A stretch of 64,000 bases of DNA from Thiomicrorhabdus sp965602805 (GTDB lineage: Bacteria; Pseudomonadota; Gammaproteobacteria; Thiomicrospirales; Thiomicrospiraceae). The stretch's first letter is position 1, and each line of letters starts with the position of its first letter. Location: contig CBFCZK010000010.1 in NCBI GenBank assembly GCA_965602805.1, forward strand, positions 1 through 64,000, in the 5' to 3' direction. Below, in pieces: positions 44,537 to 53,164 of the stretch. Both the position numbers and the translations under genes were made by a program. The notes beneath the pieces are model-generated. The model had not been told where the DNA came from, did not search any database, and saw only the letters and a program-made list of their open reading frames with translations.

Positions 44537-44989
44537 ATGCAACTTCAGAACACTTACTTGAATTCAACCCATTATCTAAGTTTAACGACTTTAGCGGCAC
44601 TACTATTGAGCATATTTATCAGTCCTCCGCTAAAAGCCGAAGTGGTGATGCCGCCAATGGATGGGGTATATATGCAGAATATGATGATTAAAATGAATCA
44701 GATGCAGGACTGTCTATCAGATATCGATCCGGAAAAATATCACCAGGCAGAACAGGCAATGTATCAAGCCCACGCTGAAATCTCTACGTTTTGCCAAACG
44801 CATCAACAGGTCTTAGCACAGCAGGAAGCCATACGATTTTCTAAACTTCTTCAGGAGTCTGAGACCTTAACTCAAATAAAACGTTGTAGTCAGCCGATGC
44901 GGGGTTTAATGCCGACCATGCCATTAATGGGACAAACCTCTGATATTTTATCCAAACAAAATATCTGTGATGTAATGACTAAACCTTAA
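44537..44989 (+). CDS. Met- and Cys-containing exported protein, family unknown
   Basis: 150 residues. A signal peptide (to about residue 35, PPLKA) precedes a mature part with a Met-rich segment (MPPMDGVYMQNMMIKMNQMQ, about 39-58) and four cysteines (in QDCLSD, TFCQTH, KRCSQP and NICDVM), enough for two disulfides. It starts 21 bases after the START-domain gene and is probably cotranscribed. The Met-rich stretch could bind copper, but no family is recognised. Confidence 0.7.
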   Translation: MQLQNTYLNSTHYLSLTTLAALLLSIFISPPLKAEVVMPPMDGVYMQNMMIKMNQMQDCLSDIDPEKYHQAEQAMYQAHAEISTFCQTHQQVLAQQEAIRFSKLLQESETLTQIKRCSQPMRGLMPTMPLMGQTSDILSKQNICDVMTKP

Positions 44990-45127
44990 ACAACCCTTCG
45001 CAAAACACCCTCTTCTTTACGACGCCTTACACATTTCATTAAACAAACTAATACCAGGTCTAAAAGGTTCATGTTGTTTCCGTCTACTTTTGAAATAAAA
45101 TACACACTTTAGCGTTCTCTTATATAA

Positions 45128-45190
45128 GAGACGTTTTGCACGCAACAATTTACGTATGTATTGACTAGAGTATTTATAAGCAAAGGTCTC
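45128..45190. mobile_element. Possible remnant of the MITE-like element
   Basis: GAGACGTTTTGCACG at 45128-45142 and GCAAAGGTCTC at 45180-45190 are imperfect copies of the two ends of the element at 43653, with only about 37 bases between. It may be an internally deleted copy. It lies 27 bases before the DUF4395 gene. Confidence 0.4.
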
Positions 45191-45216
45191 ATAGCGAATT
45201 CAACGAGGAAAAGCTT

Positions 45217-45963
45217 ATGTCAGATATTTTCAAAAACTTATGGTTCCGTGACCCCAAAGAACCCGTCACCTACATTAATGAAGTCGCCATGCGAATGCGT
45301 GCCGGAATTTTGTTATTCATTCCACTCTATATGGGCTTAACGCTATTTGATGTCGTTTATACATCGAATTGGATTGTTGATGGTAATACAGCGGTAGATA
45401 CTTACGATACCGATTGGGATGAAAATATCATTTATGCGGTTGAGGCCATTAAGCGAACCTATGAATATCCCGTACAAACGGCTTTACTATTGTATGGCCT
45501 GTTCGAAATGCTGGCAGGTATGTTTATATTTTCCTCGCGTTTTTCTCCAACGATTTTGCTGTGTACGTATTTAGCGAGAAACACGCCGCCAGTATGGAAG
45601 CCACTTACCCCAAAACGCTTCGCATGGAGTATTGGTGCAACCTTAATGGTCATCTGTTTGATGTTCTTTAACCCAGATACTGTTGCCTCTTGGGTGAATA
45701 ATATTTGGGGCAGTCAGCTATTGTCAGAAACCGAAAACTTTATTCCCTATTGGATTCCCGTCAATATGGTTTGGGTCTGCATTGCTTTTATGTGGCTAGA
45801 GGCTATTTTTGGGTATTGCGTCGGTTGTAAAGTACATGCTTTACTGGTTTGGATGGGGATTATCAAAGAAGAGTGTCACGATTGTAATAATATCGACTGG
45901 GATGAGATCGCAAGAAAACACAAAGAAAAACAAGATACAAAAGACAGCAACTCGCCTGCTTAA
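45217..45963 (+). CDS. DUF4395-like membrane protein with CxxC pairs
   Basis: 248 residues. Four membrane segments are visible (about 28-50, 85-107, 138-155, 178-203). The C-terminal part has the DUF4395 feature GYCVGCKVHALLVWMGII followed by EECHDC: two CxxC pairs facing one side, which could bind a metal or act as thiols. An acidic, lysine-rich tail follows. AGGAAAAGC precedes the ATG. The function of DUF4395 is unknown. Confidence 0.75.
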   Translation: MSDIFKNLWFRDPKEPVTYINEVAMRMRAGILLFIPLYMGLTLFDVVYTSNWIVDGNTAVDTYDTDWDENIIYAVEAIKRTYEYPVQTALLLYGLFEMLAGMFIFSSRFSPTILLCTYLARNTPPVWKPLTPKRFAWSIGATLMVICLMFFNPDTVASWVNNIWGSQLLSETENFIPYWIPVNMVWVCIAFMWLEAIFGYCVGCKVHALLVWMGIIKEECHDCNNIDWDEIARKHKEKQDTKDSNSPA

Positions 45964-46013
45964 AAAACTGTTAAAAGAATCAGTCTTTTAACAAAGCTAA
46001 ATTTCAAAAAACG

Positions 46014-46043
46014 TACATTGTTACCAGGCCTGGTAACAATGTA
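46014..46043. repeat. Iterated palindrome extended to a 30-bp perfect palindrome
   Basis: The core ACCAGGCCTGGT (46023-46034) is flanked by TACATTGTT and its complement, a perfect 30-base palindrome. It lies between the convergent DUF4395 and arfB genes and could fold into a long hairpin in either transcript, possibly as a bidirectional terminator. Confidence 0.9.
46023..46034. repeat. Core of the 30-bp palindrome
   Basis: Exact ACCAGGCCTGGT core at the centre of the palindrome spanning 46014-46043. Confidence 0.9.
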
Positions 46044-46125
46044 AATCCTAAGCAAAATACCAACATCAAAAACCTGCAACACCAAACCAATGCTATGACT
46101 ACACGCTCTCCTAATTCACATTAAG

Positions 46126-46539
46126 TTAATCAAATACTTTACTGCGTAACGCTTTGGTTTTACTATGTTTAGACTTACTATCCATGCGTCTTTTTTGTGA
46201 CCCTCTGGTCGGTTTTGTCGGCCTTCTAACCTTCTGCACAACCGTAATCGACTGCACAAACTCCTGTAATCGTGCCAGTGCATCGCTGCGATTCTTCTCT
46301 TGCGTGCGGTGCTGTTGAGCTTTGATAATCAGAATACCCTCTTTGGTAATCCGTTTATCATTTAAGGCCAGCAGACGTTCTTTGTAGACTTCTGGTAAAG
46401 ATGAAGCAGCAATATCAAAGCGTAAATGAATCGCCGAAGAGACCTTATTGACATTCTGACCACCCGCCCCCTGAGCACGAATGGCTGTCAGTTCAATCTC
46501 ATCATCTGCAATCGAAACATTTTGGGTGATTTTCAACAT
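46126..46539 (-). CDS. arfB: Alternative ribosome-rescue hydrolase ArfB
   Basis: 137 residues, the size of E. coli ArfB/YaeJ (140). The catalytic GGQ is in RAQGAGGQNVNKVSSAIHLRFD (about 25-46), and the basic C-terminal tail (RRPTKPTRGSQKRR to the end) inserts into the mRNA channel of stalled ribosomes. It releases peptides from non-stop ribosomes independently of tmRNA. It is convergent with the DUF4395 gene. Confidence 0.95.
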   Translation of the reverse strand: MLKITQNVSIADDEIELTAIRAQGAGGQNVNKVSSAIHLRFDIAASSLPEVYKERLLALNDKRITKEGILIIKAQQHRTQEKNRSDALARLQEFVQSITVVQKVRRPTKPTRGSQKRRMDSKSKHSKTKALRSKVFD

Positions 46540-46603
46540 ATTGAAATAGCCTTATCCCACAATCCCTTAGAAGCGAATCGACTTTTTAAAATAAAGTGAC
46601 CCA

Positions 46604-46873
46604 CTAAGGGGATGGTGGTTGTATTTTAATGAGGTGGATTATTTTATGAGTCGCACTCCAGAAAAGCGCTAGACAAATAATGATGACCAACAATTGCAGC
46701 ACGGCCGCTTGATCATTAAAAATAGCCAGACCGGCACGCGTAGCATGAAACCCTTCATGCAACGCTTCATCGATAAAGTCGATGACTCGCCACAGTAAAA
46801 CGCTAGATGAAACACTCCAGATAACAATCCATTTCAGCATCGGCCCAAGCAGAGATATTGAATCAGATGGCAT
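46604..46873 (-). CDS. Small membrane protein downstream of ilvA
   Basis: 89 residues with two membrane segments (about 13-30 and 58-80) separated by a polar stretch, and no recognised family. It begins 19 bases after the ilvA stop on the same strand and is probably cotranscribed. No strong ribosome-binding site. A role in threonine deamination is not implied. Confidence 0.6.
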   Translation of the reverse strand: MPSDSISLLGPMLKWIVIWSVSSSVLLWRVIDFIDEALHEGFHATRAGLAIFNDQAAVLQLLVIIICLALFWSATHKIIHLIKIQPPSP

Positions 46874-46891
46874 ACAGTTAAACCGAGATCT

Positions 46892-48418
46892 CTAATTAGT
46901 GGGTCTTAAAAACAGTTGATAACCTGGATTATCCTGTTCATTCACAAACGGATATCCCAGGTTTTTAAGATAAATTTCAAAATCTTCTTGTTGCTCTGGG
47001 GGAACTTGAACACCCACTAAGACACGGCCATAGGCGGCACCGTGGTTACGGTAGTGAAATAGACTGATATTCCACTCTTCACTCATATTAATTAAAAACT
47101 TTAATAAAGCACCCGGACGCTCTGGGAATTGAAAACGATACAATAACTCGTTTTTGACACCCTTAGCATGACCACCCACCATAAAACGTAGATGTAACTT
47201 AGCCATCTCGTTATCGCTCATATCCTGAACGGGATAGTCATGTTCATGCAGGCTGTTCAGAATCGCTTGCTTTTCCGCTTGCCCGCCTTCCGTTCGCACA
47301 CCGACAAACACCACAGCCTGTTTGTTATCAGAATAACGATAGTTAAATTCAGTAATGGCGCGTCGATCGCCTAGTAACTCACAAAACTGTTTAAAACTCC
47401 CAGGGGTTTCATCAATCGTCACTGCAAAAATGGCTTCACGCTTTTCACCGATTTCGGTACGTTCTGAAATATGTCGCAAACGATCGAAGTTCATATTCGC
47501 ACCACTGACAATACAAGCCATCTCCAAACCAGAAACACTGTATTTCTCGACAAATTTTTTCATACCCGCAAAGGCGACAGCACCAGCAGGCTCAGCAATC
47601 GCGCGCGTGTCTTCAAAAATATCTTTAACTGCGGCACAAATTTCATCGGTTTTCACCGTAATCATTTCATCCACACAGGCTTGTGCAATTCTAAATGGGA
47701 TTTCGCCTACTTGAGCAACCGCCACCCCATCGGCAAAGATACCGACCTGATCCAGCACCACACGTTTTCCGGCTTTTAAGGCCTCTGTCATACAGGCGGC
47801 ATCTTCCGGCTCAACCCCAATAATACGGGTCGTTGGTGTAACTTGTTTAATCACCGAGGCAATCCCTGAAATCAAGCCACCACCACCGACCGCTACAAAA
47901 ATCACATCAAACGGCTTACTCTGCTGACGTAACATTTCTAATGCAATCGTGCCCTGGCCAGCAATTACATCCAAATCATCATAAGGATGGATAAAGGTCA
48001 AGCGCTTCTCTTTTTCAAGCACCTTAGCAAAACGATACGCCTCATCATAAGAGTCGCCCTCCAGTATCACATGCCCACCAAGATTGCGAACCGCATTGAC
48101 TTTAATAGGCGGAGTGGTTCTCGGCATAACAATTGTCGCCTCAACCCCTAACTTATCCGCCGACAAAGCAACGCCCTGCGCATGATTTCCTGCCGAAGCC
48201 GCAATCACTCCCGCGGCACGCTGTTCTGCCGTTAAATTAATCATGCGATTGTACGCACCCCTTAATTTAAACGAAAACACAGGCTGAAGATCTTCACGTT
48301 TAAGCCAAACTTTATTGTGTACTCTTTTAGAGATGAGCGGTGCAAGTTCCAACGGACTTTCAACGGCGACGTCATACACTGGTACGGTTAATACTCTGCG
48401 CAATATTTCTTGGGGCAT
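46892..48418 (-). CDS. ilvA: Threonine deaminase (biosynthetic)
   Basis: 508 residues, close to E. coli IlvA (514). It converts threonine to 2-oxobutanoate, the first committed step to isoleucine. The PLP lysine is in VFSFKLRGAYNRM (about 58), the glycine-rich phosphate loop in VAVGGGGLISGIA (about 183-195), with SAGNHAQGVAL. Two C-terminal ACT-like regulatory domains (about 330-500) are complete, so this is the isoleucine-inhibited form. Confidence 0.96.
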   Translation of the reverse strand: MPQEILRRVLTVPVYDVAVESPLELAPLISKRVHNKVWLKREDLQPVFSFKLRGAYNRMINLTAEQRAAGVIAASAGNHAQGVALSADKLGVEATIVMPRTTPPIKVNAVRNLGGHVILEGDSYDEAYRFAKVLEKEKRLTFIHPYDDLDVIAGQGTIALEMLRQQSKPFDVIFVAVGGGGLISGIASVIKQVTPTTRIIGVEPEDAACMTEALKAGKRVVLDQVGIFADGVAVAQVGEIPFRIAQACVDEMITVKTDEICAAVKDIFEDTRAIAEPAGAVAFAGMKKFVEKYSVSGLEMACIVSGANMNFDRLRHISERTEIGEKREAIFAVTIDETPGSFKQFCELLGDRRAITEFNYRYSDNKQAVVFVGVRTEGGQAEKQAILNSLHEHDYPVQDMSDNEMAKLHLRFMVGGHAKGVKNELLYRFQFPERPGALLKFLINMSEEWNISLFHYRNHGAAYGRVLVGVQVPPEQQEDFEIYLKNLGYPFVNEQDNPGYQLFLRPTN

Positions 48419-48708
48419 TACTAAGTCCTATTATCATGACTGCTTGAACAATTGAGCTGTCGATTCATTTGGCCACATTATAACACTCAAGTTCGAACTG
48501 ATATTTACTTACTCAACCGAGCGATTAACAATCTAAAAATTGGTTTAAATCTTCTTATTTAAGGGTTCCTTAACGGTTGCTTAGGCCTTTATTCATAAAT
48601 ACGTCATTATTTCCCTATCTTTATTAATGGTATTTATACGCAAACCTTCTACAATAGCGGCAGACTTTCAGATATATCCCCATCAATAAAAATAATAAGA
48701 GAACCCAC
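48419..48708. other. Divergent region ilvA / copper receptor
   Basis: 290 AT-rich bases without a gene or a clear attenuator or riboswitch. The promoters of both genes must lie here. No consensus copper-regulator box was recognised. Confidence 0.4.
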
Positions 48709-50793
48709 ATGACCGTGTTTCCACAAAAAAAACTGACACTTGCCATCTTAGCCATCCTTGCAACCCCTTATAGCGCTTACGCTGAAGAGAGTTCCAGCAC
48801 ACAACTCAATGCAGTGTCGGTAACGACCACTCAAGAAGCGCCACAAACGCAAACTACTTCCGTGACAGAACTGTTACAAAACAGTAACTCTGAAACCGGT
48901 TCTGCATTGCGCACTATCAGTGGTGTCGATGCGTCAAGAATGGGTGGGCACGGCGTAGATTTGGTGATTCGTGGTCAATCAGCCTCTCAACTTAATGTCT
49001 TGATTGATGGCGCTAAAATCGAAGGCGGTTGTCCTAATCGCATGGATCCACCCACGGCTTATGCAGAAATAAGCAGTTTTGATCAAGTCACCGTCATTAA
49101 AGGTATTAACTCGGTCACTTACGGTGTTGGCGGCAGTGGTGGAACGGTTTTATTTGAACGTAACGCACCAACATTTGAAGACGGCAAACCCGTACAAGGT
49201 CAAATCAATATAGGTACAACTTCAAACGGCCCTACACGTGATATGAATGCCACTGTAGCGGCTGGTGGTGAAGAAGGTTATATCGTATTACAGGGTTCTA
49301 AAAAATCAGCCGACAACTATTTAGATGGTAATGGCAATGAAGTCAATTCAAGTTATGAAAGCCAGCAAGGCCATGTTGACTTGGGTTGGACGCCGAATGA
49401 AAATAATGAGTTGCGTTTATCCTATGAAAACACCTTAGTTGAAGATGCCTTATTCCAAGGCGCTAGGATGGATGCACCTTTGTCAGACGGCACCACCACC
49501 CGCTTGTCTTATAAAGGCTCCAAAATAAATGACGCGATTCAAGACATTGAAGTCGATCTTTATAAATCAACTGTTGACCATGTCATGAACAACTATGAGT
49601 TGCGTCCATTTATAACACCCGCTGAAACCGTTAGCCATGTTGAAAGCAAAGGCGCAAAACTCAAACTCTCCAGCATGCTTGGCCACACGCAATTAGACTA
49701 TGGTGTGCAATTCGAATCCGTTGATAAATTGGCAACAGCGATTGACGTAAACGATGATGATAAAATCGTTCAGTACATGTGGCCTGACGTTATCAGCCAA
49801 ACCAAAAGTGTTTTTGCTGAATCGACTTCTTTCTTTAAAGACCAACAAAAAGTTATTCTTGGCCTTCGTTACGATATCGTTTCGACAGAAGCGAATGATG
49901 CTTACACCCTCCCTGACAAAGGCACAAAAGTTTCCGAACCACTTTATACCTCAACCTATACGGATTACTCCGGTAAGATAAAAACAGAGGAAGGTAATTT
50001 GAATGGTTTGCTACGTTACGAGCGTGGTTACCAAAACAATTTAACTGTTTTTTCAGGCTTAAGCCGTACTCATCGCTATGCAGATGCGACTGAACAATAT
50101 ATGGCACGTAACGCTTTAATGAGTGGTGTTGACCAATCTTGGGTTGGTAATCCCGATTTAAAACCAGAGCAACATAATCAGCTTGATATTGGACTATCAC
50201 AAGCTTCAGACAAATCTAGTTGGACGGTCTCAGCCTATTATGATGTGGTGAATAACTATATTCTTCGAGATTTAGCCATCAATCAAACAGATTCAGGCGT
50301 AACGGCAACAGCCCCCGGCGTTACTGATTTACGCAGTGTGTACATCAATAAAGACGCCACCATCTATGGTTTAGACATGTCTGGTAGCTGGAAAACCTCG
50401 CAACACGTTACAGTCGGCTCTAGCCTAAGTTTAACCAAAGGCACTAATGAAACGGATCATCGTAATCTAAGCAATATCGCACCACTCTCTGGAGCGGCCT
50501 TTGCTGAATACGCTGCCACCGATTGGAAAACCGGCGCTCGCTTTAACTTTGCAACGGCACAAACCGATGTTAATGCAGAATTTGGAGAATTAGAAACAGC
50601 AGCTTGGAGCACTTTAGATGTTTATGGCGATTACCAAGTTAACAAAAGCATCAAACTCTCTGCGGGTGTCGACAACCTAGCGGATCACGCTTACGAAACT
50701 TATCTAAACCGAGTAGATAATGATTCTGGTTCGACCTATAAAGTTTACGAGCCAGGCCGTACAGTTTGGGCGAAGTTAAACGCGAAATTTTAA
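48709..50793 (+). CDS. TonB-dependent copper receptor (OprC/NosA-like)
   Basis: 694 residues. Signal peptide to about residue 25 (AYA). The plug domain carries the block shared with OprC: SRMGGHGVDLVIRGQSASQL and IDGAKIEGGCPNRMDPPTAY, where the Cys/Met residues are in the known copper-binding region. A 22-strand barrel ends in WAKLNAKF with a C-terminal aromatic. It imports copper across the outer membrane with TonB energy. SCO and PCu(A)C genes follow, which supports delivery to cytochrome oxidase. Confidence 0.92.
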   Translation: MTVFPQKKLTLAILAILATPYSAYAEESSSTQLNAVSVTTTQEAPQTQTTSVTELLQNSNSETGSALRTISGVDASRMGGHGVDLVIRGQSASQLNVLIDGAKIEGGCPNRMDPPTAYAEISSFDQVTVIKGINSVTYGVGGSGGTVLFERNAPTFEDGKPVQGQINIGTTSNGPTRDMNATVAAGGEEGYIVLQGSKKSADNYLDGNGNEVNSSYESQQGHVDLGWTPNENNELRLSYENTLVEDALFQGARMDAPLSDGTTTRLSYKGSKINDAIQDIEVDLYKSTVDHVMNNYELRPFITPAETVSHVESKGAKLKLSSMLGHTQLDYGVQFESVDKLATAIDVNDDDKIVQYMWPDVISQTKSVFAESTSFFKDQQKVILGLRYDIVSTEANDAYTLPDKGTKVSEPLYTSTYTDYSGKIKTEEGNLNGLLRYERGYQNNLTVFSGLSRTHRYADATEQYMARNALMSGVDQSWVGNPDLKPEQHNQLDIGLSQASDKSSWTVSAYYDVVNNYILRDLAINQTDSGVTATAPGVTDLRSVYINKDATIYGLDMSGSWKTSQHVTVGSSLSLTKGTNETDHRNLSNIAPLSGAAFAEYAATDWKTGARFNFATAQTDVNAEFGELETAAWSTLDVYGDYQVNKSIKLSAGVDNLADHAYETYLNRVDNDSGSTYKVYEPGRTVWAKLNAKF

Positions 50794-50857
50794 CAATTAA
50801 GAGTTAAGCATTAAATTCCTACAAACTAAACATCAAAACTTTCTCAAGTATTGTCAC

Positions 50858-50893
50858 CCTAACTTGCCGTAGACTACGCCAAGTTAGGTTTTT
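50858..50893 (+). terminator. Terminator after the copper receptor gene
   Basis: CCTAACTTG (50858-50866) pairs with CAAGTTAGG (50880-50888), followed by TTTTT. The SCO gene may therefore be partly uncoupled from the receptor. Confidence 0.85.
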
Positions 50894-50929
50894 ATACTCG
50901 CACAGAATCCTTTAACGAATGAGATAACA

Positions 50930-51556
50930 ATGAATTCAAAAAGTATTATTTTGATTTTGACACTGGGTATTATCTTAGGAACAACATTTGTATTAATACC
51001 TCCTAGTAATAATCCATTTAGTAACCAAGAAAGTTCAGCACAGGCTCAACTCATCACCTCTGAAAAACCGGTTGGTGGAGACTTTAAGCTGACCGCGACC
51101 GAAGGCCTGCGCAGCCTAAGTGATTATAAAGGTAAGCTGGTGTTAATCTATTTTGGTTACACCTTCTGTCCTGATATTTGCCCAACGAATCTTGGAAATT
51201 TGTCGATGGCTTATCAACAACTGACCCCTGCTGAAAGAGCAAATTTACAAATTTTATTTGTTTCAGTTGATCCTGCACGCGATACGCCAGCCCGCTTACA
51301 ACAGTATGCAGATTACTTTGAGGCAAATATCGTTGGAATGACCGGTGAAGCGCAAACAATTGCTGAAATCTCTAAACGCTATGGCGTGGTTTATGCAAAG
51401 GTGGATAATCCAGATAACGGCACTAATTATGCCGTTGATCACTCTGCCTTTACTTATGTTGTCGATCAAACGGGTCAATTACAAACCCAACTGCCGCACG
51501 CAACAAGCCCAGAGCAGTTTATTAAAACCATTAAAGAGTATCTGAGTCGTTCATAA
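50930..51556 (+). CDS. SCO1/SenC-family copper chaperone
   Basis: 208 residues. An N-terminal anchor (about 5-24) precedes a thioredoxin-fold SCO domain with the copper-binding CxxxC in FGYTFCPDICPTNL (about 81-85) and the third ligand His in NYAVDHSAFTYVVD. SCO proteins insert or reduce copper in the CuA site of cytochrome c oxidase. It lies between the copper receptor and PCu(A)C genes. Confidence 0.93.
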   Translation: MNSKSIILILTLGIILGTTFVLIPPSNNPFSNQESSAQAQLITSEKPVGGDFKLTATEGLRSLSDYKGKLVLIYFGYTFCPDICPTNLGNLSMAYQQLTPAERANLQILFVSVDPARDTPARLQQYADYFEANIVGMTGEAQTIAEISKRYGVVYAKVDNPDNGTNYAVDHSAFTYVVDQTGQLQTQLPHATSPEQFIKTIKEYLSRS

Positions 51557-51641
51557 TCATTGATTATCTGAACGCCTAAAACTCTAAAAATCATTACTCA
51601 AATGAAGCCCCCATAACAGGCTCATATAAAAGGACAACAAC

Positions 51642-52151
51642 ATGAAAAAAACACTGACCGCTTTTTCTCTAGGTTTATTAACTTCAATCAGTAGCTTTCA
51701 AGCCATGGCAAGCCAAGCAGATGACATTAGCGTGAGCGACCCATTTGCACGTGAAGTTCCTCCTGGCGCACCTGCCAGCGCAAGTTTTATGACATTGGAT
51801 AATATGAGTGACGATCCAATTAAACTGGTGCTTGCCGATTCAGAGGTCGCTAAAATCGTTGAGCTACACACTCATACCAATGACAATGGTGTGATGCGTA
51901 TGCGTAAAGTTGAATTCATTGAAATTCCAGCCAATGGGCAGACTGTTTTAAAGCCAGGCGGTTTACACATTATGTTGATTAACCCAGTCACTCTGCTTAA
52001 AACAGGGCAAACCGTCACGGTTAAACTTCAGTTTGAAGATGGCAGCACGAAACAAGTCGAAATGCCTGTAAAATCTTTCAAAAAGATGATGGGCGGTATG
52101 AACATGAACAAAATGAATCACGACACGCAAGACCACGGCCACATGCATTAA
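51642..52151 (+). CDS. PCu(A)C periplasmic copper chaperone
   Basis: 169 residues. Signal peptide to about residue 23 (AMA). The family motif, His-x(n)-Met-x(n)-His-x-Met, is present as VELHTHTNDNGVMRMRKVE and PGGLHIMLI. The last 25 residues are Met/His-rich (MMGGMNMNKMNHDTQDHGHM) and give extra copper capacity. It passes copper to SCO or oxidase. It is 85 bases after the SCO gene. Confidence 0.93.
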   Translation: MKKTLTAFSLGLLTSISSFQAMASQADDISVSDPFAREVPPGAPASASFMTLDNMSDDPIKLVLADSEVAKIVELHTHTNDNGVMRMRKVEFIEIPANGQTVLKPGGLHIMLINPVTLLKTGQTVTVKLQFEDGSTKQVEMPVKSFKKMMGGMNMNKMNHDTQDHGHMH

Positions 52152-52188
52152 GACTTTGGCACTTGAATAAAACGCTTTTAGGCATATA

Positions 52189-52346
52189 GAGACACTTGCA
52201 TGAGAGTTGGGCGAAAGAAAAATGAGGAAAAATTTGATTGAATAAGGCCAATAACGCAGGGAATAGTTAGCTATTCGTAAGTTTTTGAACGAAGTTCAGG
52301 CGAATTTTAACCCTTTTATCTGATATACCTCTCGTGTAAAGGTCTC
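52189..52346. mobile_element. MITE-like element 2 (158 bp)
   Basis: Ends GAGACACTTGCATGAG and CTCGTGTAAAGGTCTC are imperfect inverted repeats related to those of the element at 43653, and the interior aligns with it throughout. ATA flanks both sides. The arms have more mismatches than in copy 1, so it looks older. It separates the PCu(A)C gene from the next reading frame. Confidence 0.8.
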
Positions 52347-52420
52347 ATAAAAAGGTGTGGCAGTATTTTTTGTGCAAATGCGCTAGAATGCCTCACACGA
52401 TTGAAAATAGAGATTGAAAC

Positions 52421-52924
52421 ATGAAAAAAACAACCATTGCATTCAGCTTAATTTTTGGGACATTGATCTCAACACCAAGTTACTCAATGCCTCCTGGGGC
52501 AAACAGCACCCCTGCCGGCGAAAGAATTATCGCGCGTGAAGGTGATCTATCAAAAGTTGGGACTTTAAAACTTTGTGTCGATTACCACGGTTTAAAAACT
52601 CAAAAAGAGCGCGAAGCCTATCTAAAAGAGTTGGACCTACGTTCACAGCTGAGTGAGCAAGATCACAAGTTAGCACCTTTGCATAAAATCTCTAACAGCA
52701 TGACCATGTGCGGCATGTATATGTCTAAGGGTAAGCCATTAGCCGAAAAGTCGCGTCAAATCCGCCCTTTGACCTTTAAAACGGTTCACGTCTATGAAGA
52801 TTTATATATCACGACTCAATCAGGGATGATTACTGCCGTCCATGAGCGTAAAGAAGGTGAAATGCCTCCTGCACTGGTTCCTGAAAAACCAAAAGTTCAG
52901 GCGCCCCCTGTCGCACCTAAATAA
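52421..52924 (+). CDS. Periplasmic protein of unknown family, possible copper partner
   Basis: 167 residues. Signal peptide to about residue 22 (SYS). The mature part holds two cysteines, in LKLCVDYHG and in the Met-rich NSMTMCGMYMSKG, and a Pro-rich C-terminus (VPEKPKVQAPPVAPK). No family is recognised. Its position after three copper genes and its Met/Cys cluster suggest a copper link, but the MITE-like element lies between, so the operon link is uncertain. Confidence 0.7.
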   Translation: MKKTTIAFSLIFGTLISTPSYSMPPGANSTPAGERIIAREGDLSKVGTLKLCVDYHGLKTQKEREAYLKELDLRSQLSEQDHKLAPLHKISNSMTMCGMYMSKGKPLAEKSRQIRPLTFKTVHVYEDLYITTQSGMITAVHERKEGEMPPALVPEKPKVQAPPVAPK

Positions 52925-53026
52925 TCAGCAACTTAAGACTGAAATAGCAGGTTAAAGCATTAGACGAAAGCCATTCAGACAGTTTGAATGCCTTTGAGTC
53001 ATCTGTTGAATCAACCGTAAAATCTA

Positions 53027-53038
53027 ACCAGGCCTGGT
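53027..53038. repeat. Iterated palindrome upstream of rpiA
   Basis: Exact ACCAGGCCTGGT, 126 bases before the rpiA start. Confidence 0.9.
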
Positions 53039-53164
53039 CATTACTTCAAAAGACCCTTAGGCTGGTTTTCTGCTATTACGCAGTTGTCGCTATACAATCG
53101 AACGTTTTTTGATTAAAATTGGCGGTTATTGATTAAATTAAACAAACTACGAGAGAGTCTCAAC

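Noticed and set aside
53129..53164. Longer start for RpiA
   Set aside because: The ATG at 53165 matches the E. coli start exactly; the upstream start is a TTG without a ribosome-binding site.
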